NCBI GenBank assembly: GCA_018292915.2
Contig: JACVVK020000095.1
Location: forward strand, 1,221,001 to 1,285,000
Length of the DNA stretch: 64,000 nucleotides
Direction of reading: 5' to 3'
DNA from: Batillaria attramentaria
Taxonomy: Eukaryota; Mollusca; Gastropoda; Batillariidae
Within the stretch, counting starts at the first letter, position 1, and every line of letters begins with the position of its first letter. A program made the translations under genes and the position numbers. Positions 49,553-64,000 of the stretch are shown in pieces. Under the pieces are notes generated by a model. That model saw only the letters and a list, made by a program, of their open reading frames with translations. It had not been told where the DNA came from and ran no database searches.

Positions 49553-50206
49553 TGCACAAAAAAGGGGGATTATCAATTGACACTCGTAAACGTATCACAC
49601 ATAATGTCGAGACTGGTTCACTCAAGGCGTCGGCTCGTAATCGTAAGTGTTAAAGGCCAAGTTTTCAGATTCACAGCCGGATCGTTCTGACCTGTTTCGG
49701 AGATGTCTAGCATCACATCACTTAACACAGTCACAGGCAGGGTTGCGCTTAGTTCGGGTAACCCATGAGTGATCGGGGAAGTCACATCGATTACGGGAGA
49801 GGGGCGCCGTGACTAGCTTGCGCTGGGCTGACTATCTGAAGCCAAAAGTGCAGTAGCCACCGACAGTGTTGCGGTCATACTCGACCTTGTAGCACACTGT
49901 GAGCGAACAACTTGACAGAAACGTAAAAAGGTGTCTGAACGTCGGTTACGGAAGTCGAATTTTCCTTGTTCTAACAACGGCCAACATACGTTACTGACAT
50001 TCTGAGGTCCACTGGCGCTACTGTTACAAAACAAAAGAACCCAGTAATCTTGGAAATGGCGCCTTTAAGTTACATGCGTTTGTGTTCGCATAACTGACAA
50101 GTAAAAAACAGGACAGTGTGTGTGTGTTTTGTGTTGTGTTCGACATAGGGCCTTGATCCCTCCAACAAAACTCCAACAAAACACAACAACAACAACAACA
50201 ACAACG

Positions 50207-50478
50207 AGGGGTGAGCGGTGGTCTAATAGGTAGCGCGTCGGATTTTAGCCGGCCGTCACCAATGTCATGGCGATGAAGCGTGGGTTCGAGCCCAGGTCGA
50301 GACTGTGATATGTGATACCGGGTTTTCCTGGCTACCGGGCCGCTCATCGGGGGTTTCTCTCCGGGTAATCCGGCCTTCCTCCCCCAGTAAAATTGTAAAA
50401 ACCATATAGGATAGGTATTGGATGGCGCTGCGCCACGAAGCAGCCCGAATTTCCCGAAAGGGATAATAAAGTTAAAAA
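50207..50478 (+). mobile_element. SINE family D, second copy
   Basis: Head 'tgagcggtggtctaatagg', B box 'gggttcgagccca', central 'gggtttctctccgggtaat', tail 'aatttcccgaaagggataat'. Confidence 0.85.
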
Positions 50479-50624
50479 AAAAGCAACAACAAACAAACAA
50501 ACAAAAACAACAACAACAACAACAACAACAAAACAAGAACATTGTAAACAGGCAGGGTTCGACATTCATTGTACGAGGGTACGTATGGTATAAATCTGTC
50601 TCCTTTTGGACAACGACAAATACG

Positions 50625-50628
<4 letters not shown>

Positions 50629-50681
<53 letters not shown>
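50629..50681. repeat. (CA)n microsatellite just past the CHST15-like 3' end
   Basis: On the CHST15-like sense strand this is a (TG)n run starting about 20 nt after the polyadenylation signal. Confidence 0.95.
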
Positions 50682-50684
<3 letters not shown>

Positions 50685-50701
50685 CATCTAAAACACTATA
50701 C

Positions 50702-50707
50702 TTTATT
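50702..50707 (-). terminator. Polyadenylation signal of the CHST15-like gene
   Basis: AATAAA begins only two bases after the TAA stop (50712-50710), followed at the usual distance by the (TG)n run that could act as the GU-rich downstream element. Confidence 0.7.
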
Positions 50708-50709
50708 CA

Positions 50710-58087
<7,378 letters not shown>

Positions 58088-58126
58088 CCTGGGGGAAGCA
58101 GAAAAGAAAATGAACTTTTTTTTGGG

Positions 58127-58357
58127 TCTTTTTATGTTGTTTCCATAGTAATGGAAACAACATAATAGGACGGGCTAAAATTTCCACGTTCATAGGCAAG
58201 CATCTGTGGTACAAACGCACGTCACTGCCGATCTCCCGCAGAGACGATTATGCAAGTGTAACTCCGACAATGACGTGAGAAAACCTGCGTCATCGATGCT
58301 GGCATGTATGCTGTTCCGAACGCGCTTCTCCTCCTCACTGAGTGCCGTCTGTGTGGA

Positions 58358-58448
<91 letters not shown>

Positions 58449-59818
58449 TGTGTCCGGGCCCGTTTCTTCGAAGATACTTAACCGAATGGCTTCAAATTTG
58501 GGGTATCCAAATTTATTAAAATGTTACATTAGACGATTCAAGCGTGTGATGATTGCTTAAGTGATTTGGGAGTTATCGCCCTTTTGAGACAAGTTGGTTG
58601 TCTTTCGTGTACAGGCGTAATATTTATTTAAATCACTCAATTTTTGGGCAGTAGATAGCTTGAATACGGACTCTGAATTGACTCACTACTAGAAAATGGT
58701 CGCTCTTATAGTTTTCATGTAAACCGAGCCTGAGTTGACACTGCATGTGAACCCAGTTCAGATGCCTATTTCTCCGAAAATACTGAACCGATCGATTTCA
58801 AATTTGGGGTTTCTAAATGAATCAAGATTGTTGAATAGAAGGCCCGATCCAGGTACGATTGCACACATGATTTGCGAGTTATCGCCCTTTTCAGAAAAAG
58901 TGGCTTTCTGGCGTTTAAAGGCGTAATATTTACCTAAACCACTCCATTTTTTTTTACATAGATAGCGTGACTACGGACTCTCAACTGAGTGAATTTTGGA
59001 GGTTGTCGCTTTTATACTTTTGGCGTAAACCGTACCTGATGAAAGTGCTGGTGAACACACTTTAGATCTCAAAATCGCTCCTACTATACACAGATAATGA
59101 GCCTGGGGTGCCATAAAAAATATACAAAAAAATTAGAAAAATTCACTGCAGCCGTTGTCGTCAGTTGACTCGAAAATTTGTACTCGAAGCACATTTCCTT
59201 TACACAAGCCACATGCCTCACAAACATCGCAGAAAAGGCACACGCGCACTGACGCAAAACTGTATCAGCGTCAGTTTGCCGACGTCATGTTTGATTGACG
59301 TGGGGGTGTGTCGTCACTTTTCGGAAGTTCTCTATTTGTAGACGGGGAAAGCGGGAGTTTCATTGATGTAGTGAGCTTTGTTTTTCCCACTGACTCTCAC
59401 TCAATAGCATAGTAGAGTGAGAGAACACCACATAGGTCTCAATGGAGCACATGCACAAACGCGGCTCGCGGAAGTCTGCGTGCGTGCGTGCGTGCGTGCG
59501 CGCGCGCGTATGTCTGTGTGTGTCTGTGTGCGCGCGCGCGCAGCAGACATAACACATAGTGAAAAAACGTTCGCCGCGCAGACTTGTCTGTTAAACACAT
59601 TGAGCCGGTATAAATTCGATCTTTACACTGCGCAGCAGCAACACTTCAATTTTCATGGGGCTGCTTTCATTGCAAGAATTGTATCCGAGTCAAAGTTATT
59701 ACGTCAAATGTATTATGCGTCATCCCAATGAGGAAAACGTCATAGATTTCAAAGAAAACAACTTGACGTCTCTCTTCCAAAACCAAGATTGGTCTGACAA
59801 GCCCGGTCAGTTGTTTCC

Positions 59819-59858
<40 letters not shown>

Positions 59859-59860
59859 TG

Positions 59861-59924
<64 letters not shown>

Positions 59925-60014
59925 TCCCGTATACATGGCATTACAAAAGAACGACCGTGACGACAGCAGGTGATTAAATGGAAACAACATATTGGGCTGG
60001 TCAGTGGCCATCTT
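58127..60014 (-). mobile_element. Non-autonomous HINE/pearl-like element, copy 2 (inverted)
   Basis: 1888 bp, inverted relative to 44530-46371. Outside the microsatellites I noticed only scattered single-base differences (for example in 'gtgaggcatgtggcttg'). The length difference comes from the CA and TC runs. Its 3' end lies about 37 nt from the acceptor of CHST15-like exon 1, so it occupies the adjoining 5' intron. Confidence 0.8.
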
Positions 60015-60416
60015 TTTTTATATAAAATGTTCAATCCACTAATGCAACTCTATAAACAGATGGCGTGAAGGGTAGGCACCGTTATTCAAGTTTCGAAATC
60101 TAATGTATTATTGGAAAACTTGCACAATTAATCTGAATTAAACTGAATTAAATTGGTGTCCAGTGTGCGAAGAAGTAACTGCACTCGACATATAAATGCT
60201 TACGAAACAAAACAAGTACAAACATTTTGAGTGTATCAGATATCTTAAGTTATGCAAAGTTATGTTATTCATTCTTAATGTCTTGTCATGTCTTATTATT
60301 GTCTTGTTGTATTTTGGACAAAAACAATTTCCATTTCAGAGATGAATAAAGTATTTTCACTTCACTTCACTTCACTTCACTTCACTTCACTTCACTTCAC
60401 TTCAAATCAATTCAAG
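60015..60416. other. AT-rich intergenic DNA ending in (TTCAC)n
   Basis: Nothing recognised except a pure TTCAC run at about 60356-60403, immediately before a LINE fragment. Confidence 0.6.
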
Positions 60417-60735
60417 CCGAGAGGCTTCTCAAAATTCCCAAGCGCAACCTGAAATCCTTTGGCGAGCGCTCTTTCAGTTTTGTTGCACCAACCTTTTGGA
60501 ATTCCCTGCCAGCACATCTGAGAAATGCGCCCACACTGTCTGTTTTTAAGAGCAATCTGAAAACGTTCCTCTTTTGTAAAGCTTTCCAGTAATTTCCCGT
60601 GTCAGCAACTAGTCAGTTTCACCAGTGTATGTCTGTCCATCGTTTGTAAAATGTGCGCGAGTGTCGGTGAGTGATTGGCGCATTGAGTTTATTCCAAAGA
60701 AATGCTCCCTACAAATGCCATTTATTATTATTATT
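60417..60735 (+). mobile_element. Non-LTR retrotransposon 3' fragment, copy 2
   Basis: Frame reads RLLKIPKRNLKSFGERSFSF, then VAPTFWNSLPAHLRNAP and SNLKTFLF, closely matching 23762-24170. It ends in a (TTA)n tail, as expected for CR1/L2-type elements. Confidence 0.82.
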
Positions 60736-61399
60736 ATTATTTCAATTCAATATACTTCAGACACTACCTCTGATTTGCCTTGCAGTCCAGCCACACGTTT
60801 GCGTCACAGTCGCTCTCCACACTGAGACAAACTTGTCTCCACCGACTGCAGCCCTTCTTTTGGGCATACGACAGCGCCACCTACGACAAGAGCAGATAAG
60901 TGAAAACAGGGTTGATTCGATCAGGTCCATTAAGAAACAGTTTTCATTAGATTTATTGCTTCTGTTGCATCGACTTTGTCCCACCTGTGCCGTATCAGTG
61001 AAGAGTTCATTAGATCAGCAGGGCCCGTATGTAAAAGGGGTTAGGGAGTTTAGCCTCGGGTTAGAGTCTAACCTCGAACTAAACTAGCTCTAGGGTGAAA
61101 TTTTCTGTTGTTTTTTGTTTTAAATCAGGAAGCGGGTCCATTCCGGCAAGGTTTCTATCCCGTTATAGAAGGATTTTTGTCTTTCTTTCTTTGCTTCTTT
61201 TTTGTATTATTTAATTTTGTTTTGGGTTTTTTTTTGTCCTAGTCTAGGTTAGGCCCGTAGCCGTGGGTTAAATTAACCTCGAGTTCTACACACGGGCCCG
61301 GGTGTCAGCAGGCTGGTGACTGGACTGTCGTTAACTGCCGGCGATTTACTTCTAGACAGTGTATCTAATGATTGGCCTTAGAGGGTGTCTCTTAAAAGC
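60736..61399. other. Intergenic stretch, nothing recognised
   Basis: No domain or repeat seen. Short palindromic phrases around 'ctaacctcgaactaaactag' and 'gttaaattaacctcgag' are noted. Confidence 0.4.
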
Positions 61400-61621
61400 C
61401 CGTGCGTTTTTACTTGAAATCTTCGTATAACTAGAAGCCACTTCAAGCCACTATTATGCAATCTGCATCGGTCTCGGGCCCAGCAGGAAGGTCCATGCCT
61501 TGTGTAATAGTGGCTTGAAGTGGCTCCTGCTGGTGTGCAGTGGCTGCTTCCTTTTAATCAGTCTTATCATATAGTGGGCAGGGGGGAGGGGGGGGGTCAG
61601 GCTTGTGCTCTTAAGAGTTGA
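61400..61621 (+). mobile_element. Hairpin MITE (family H), copy 5
   Basis: Most complete copy: starts 'ctcttaaaagcccg', has both 20-bp palindrome arms, and ends 'gctcttaagagtt'. Confidence 0.82.
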
Positions 61622-61645
61622 AGATACCTGTTTGCGCTAGATGGG

Positions 61646-61905
<260 letters not shown>

Positions 61906-62039
61906 CAGGCCGGTGCAGAATCCGCGGATGTCCAAGTCGGGGCTCGATCCCACAACCTATGGTAACTGGTGAAAGTGATTTTACACCACTCAACCGGTAC
62001 ACCCCCACCACCCACCCTCCTTGTTAAAGTTTGCCGCCG

Positions 62040-62576
62040 TGTAAACAAATTTAATAACCTCGCACATTGTACTGAGATTCGGTGCCTTGTTATTTCGCCT
62101 TTCCGTCCCTAAGAATTCAGCTACATCTACTCTGAACATGCTAATAAGTTTTCTGTACCTTCTTAATCGTCTTTCAAACTGTTTTTTTTTTTTAAGTGTT
62201 CAGTTACGACTTCAGCTCAAGCAGAGAGGTGTGCTACCAACAGATCTCCCCTGTCAGTCGGCGTAAAGTCGATAGTATAGAGCTATGCACGGATCTTGTG
62301 ACTGACATGTATATGGCGAAGAGATTGAGCCAAATGTTTTATGATGCTGTTTATCAGTGCTTGCCTCCCTGGTGCGAAGGATATTGATAGTCCGATCAAC
62401 CTGATCGTACCGCGCATGAGTACCCCACGTACGTTTTTGATTCTTTTTCAGTTTGGGCGGCCCTGTATGCGAAAATCAGGCAAGAATAATAGTTTCTTGA
62501 CGGCTGTTACTGCAGCAAACACGAGCATAATCAAAGTGCAACACTCCCACTAAACCAGGTTTAAATCCATTGCGAT
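62040..62576. other. Intergenic stretch, nothing recognised
   Basis: Short frames (62196-62387, 62341-62553) match no family I know. Confidence 0.35.
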
Positions 62577-62583
62577 AAAAAAA

Positions 62584-62643
<60 letters not shown>
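62577..62643. repeat. (A)n(TA)n microsatellite
   Basis: A 24-nt A run followed by about 20 TA units. Confidence 0.95.
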
Positions 62644-62645
<2 letters not shown>

Positions 62646-62699
62646 AAGGGAGGCCACTAGTGCACAGCCCTGAAATGAATGGGTAGGAATTGAGTTAAG

Positions 62700-64000
62700 A
62701 TATGTGTTCTGCGTGTGTGGATGTGTGAATGAGTTGACGTAATTTCACGAATTGCGCTTATAAATGCGATTTATTATTATTATTATTATTATTACAGCAA
62801 GCTGACAGCAAACAAACAAACAAACAAACAATGACAATAACACTGATGATGTCACAATATTCAGCAGTTACAACAGCAGCACCAGCACCAGCAATAACAA
62901 AACTAAAATCAACAAAGAAATAAATTAATTTAGAACAAGTACAGTCAAAAAAGACGAAAGTCGTGAAAGACAAAGAAAAAACATATATATATATTTTTTT
63001 TAAGTTATCATCCCCCCCCCTCCCCGCGCTACGAGCATGCTGGGCATGGAGTTTTTCAGCGCGTTACAAGACACCATCATCATCATCATCATCATCATCA
63101 TATTGATAATGATGCGGACTGACATAATTCAAGTTCAATTATAAACGCGTCTAACGATTAGTCTCCGACAAACAAACAAACAAACAAAACCCAGTAGAGG
63201 TGAGACAAGAATGCACGATGACTCCCCAACGGCTGTACCACCAGGACACAAAAGGGAAAACAAAGACCTCTAAAAAAAAAAGTGGACGTTGTCCAGGCGG
63301 TACAGGTGGAATTCCGAAGGAAAACTGTTGGATTTTTGTGTGTGTGTGGAAAAACCGTGCAGAAGAGAGAGAATACAATGTTTATTGTGTGTTTGAAACT
63401 CGAACCGGCCGGCCTATTATAGATAAGCCACAGCACAGCCCTGTATTTTCTCTTCAGCATCCGTGAACATAAACCGGAGAGGTTGAAATCTCTCTCTCTC
63501 TCTGTCTCTCTCTCTCCTGGCCCAGCAGTTGTGCGGTGGAAGCTGTCAGGCTTATTCGCCCGCTGTGTGTGATGACTTGGAAAAGCAACACTTTTCACCG
63601 TTCAGTGTTCGGCCTCGCCAGTGTCCATGCGTGTATGATACCGGCACTCACATCACACCGACCGTGACAGCCCCAGCTTCAGTGGAAGTTTTTGCATTCC
63701 GCCTTTGCCTGGCCTCGCGTACTGACAGTGTGCTTTTTGCCTGAGCAGAACTGGTGACCAGTTAGTGAGTATTGTGTATTGTGTGTGAAGCGAAGTGTGC
63801 CGGTGTGAAGTGGGCATTTCCAGCAAGTGTTGAAGGCTGACCAGCCGGTGACCTCCGTTTGTCTATGTCTGAGCGAGATCACTGACTCAATGACTCGTTG
63901 TCCATCAGTCCAGTCTGACCCGGTCCTGTGCAAAACTGAGTGAATTCGAATCAAGTTAGTGGGGACGGACACACAAGCCGAAAGAGGACTGGAGCTGATG
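62700..64000. other. Right end: microsatellite-dotted DNA, no gene recognised
   Basis: (ATT)n at 62770-62795, (CAAA)n near 62812 and 63170, (ATC)n near 63075, (TC)n near 63490-63516. From 63517 the sequence has more CpG and no repeat. It could hold a 5' exon (of the CHST15-like gene on minus, or of an unseen plus-strand gene), but I found no decisive sign. Confidence 0.35.

Noticed and set aside
63679..63972. A minus-strand 97-residue frame at the right edge
   Set aside because: Resembles nothing I know; could be chance in a CpG-richer region.

Overview
This window is eukaryotic nuclear DNA. It has split genes with GT-AG introns, very many (CA/TG)n microsatellites, tRNA-derived SINEs, MITEs and a satellite array. 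The gene content (uracil-DNA glycosylase, a cytochrome P450, a Reeler/DOMON/cytochrome b561 ferric-reductase-like protein, a CHST15-like sulfotransferase) and the style of the repeats suggest a marine invertebrate, most likely a mollusc and probably a gastropod. The taxon is an inference, not something the sequence proves.

Layout. (1) 18-3089, minus: the first three coding exons of UNG (nuclear type, with a PCNA-binding PIP box); the remaining exons lie beyond the left edge. (2) 3090-8338: repeats, including an intact SINE with target-site duplications, a Mutator-like MITE with ~145-bp inverted repeats, a possible CpG-rich first exon for the next gene, and a 193-nt uninterrupted G run. (3) 8522-15590, plus: a complete ten-exon, 421-aa cytochrome P450 with no I-helix acid-alcohol pair, followed by a long repeat-rich 3' flank. 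(4) 21414-35391, minus: an 18-exon, 788-aa FRRS1-like membrane protein. It has a signal peptide, a Reeler domain, two tandem DOMON domains and a six-helix cytochrome b561. The DOMON exons (192+99+151 nt) are duplicated with identical lengths and phases. (5) About 41.46-43.51 kb: a satellite of 55/57-bp monomers. (6) 44530-46371 and 58127-60014: two nearly identical inverted copies of a ~1.85-kb non-autonomous element with tandem ~300-bp cores followed by (CA)n. (7) 50710-58087, minus: a seven-exon, 687-aa CHST15-like Golgi sulfotransferase with a 15-residue repeat stalk, bracketed by the two copies of that element. (8) 60015-64000: a LINE fragment, a hairpin MITE and microsatellites; no gene recognised.

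The four genes have unrelated roles: DNA repair, oxidative or isomerising lipid chemistry, electron transfer or metal reduction, and glycosaminoglycan sulfation. I see no sign of an operon or cluster. P450 and the FRRS1-like gene converge tail to tail near 20-21.4 kb. Exon boundaries were set by hand from splice consensus, reading-frame continuity and family resemblance. All exon phases join without a frameshift or stop.
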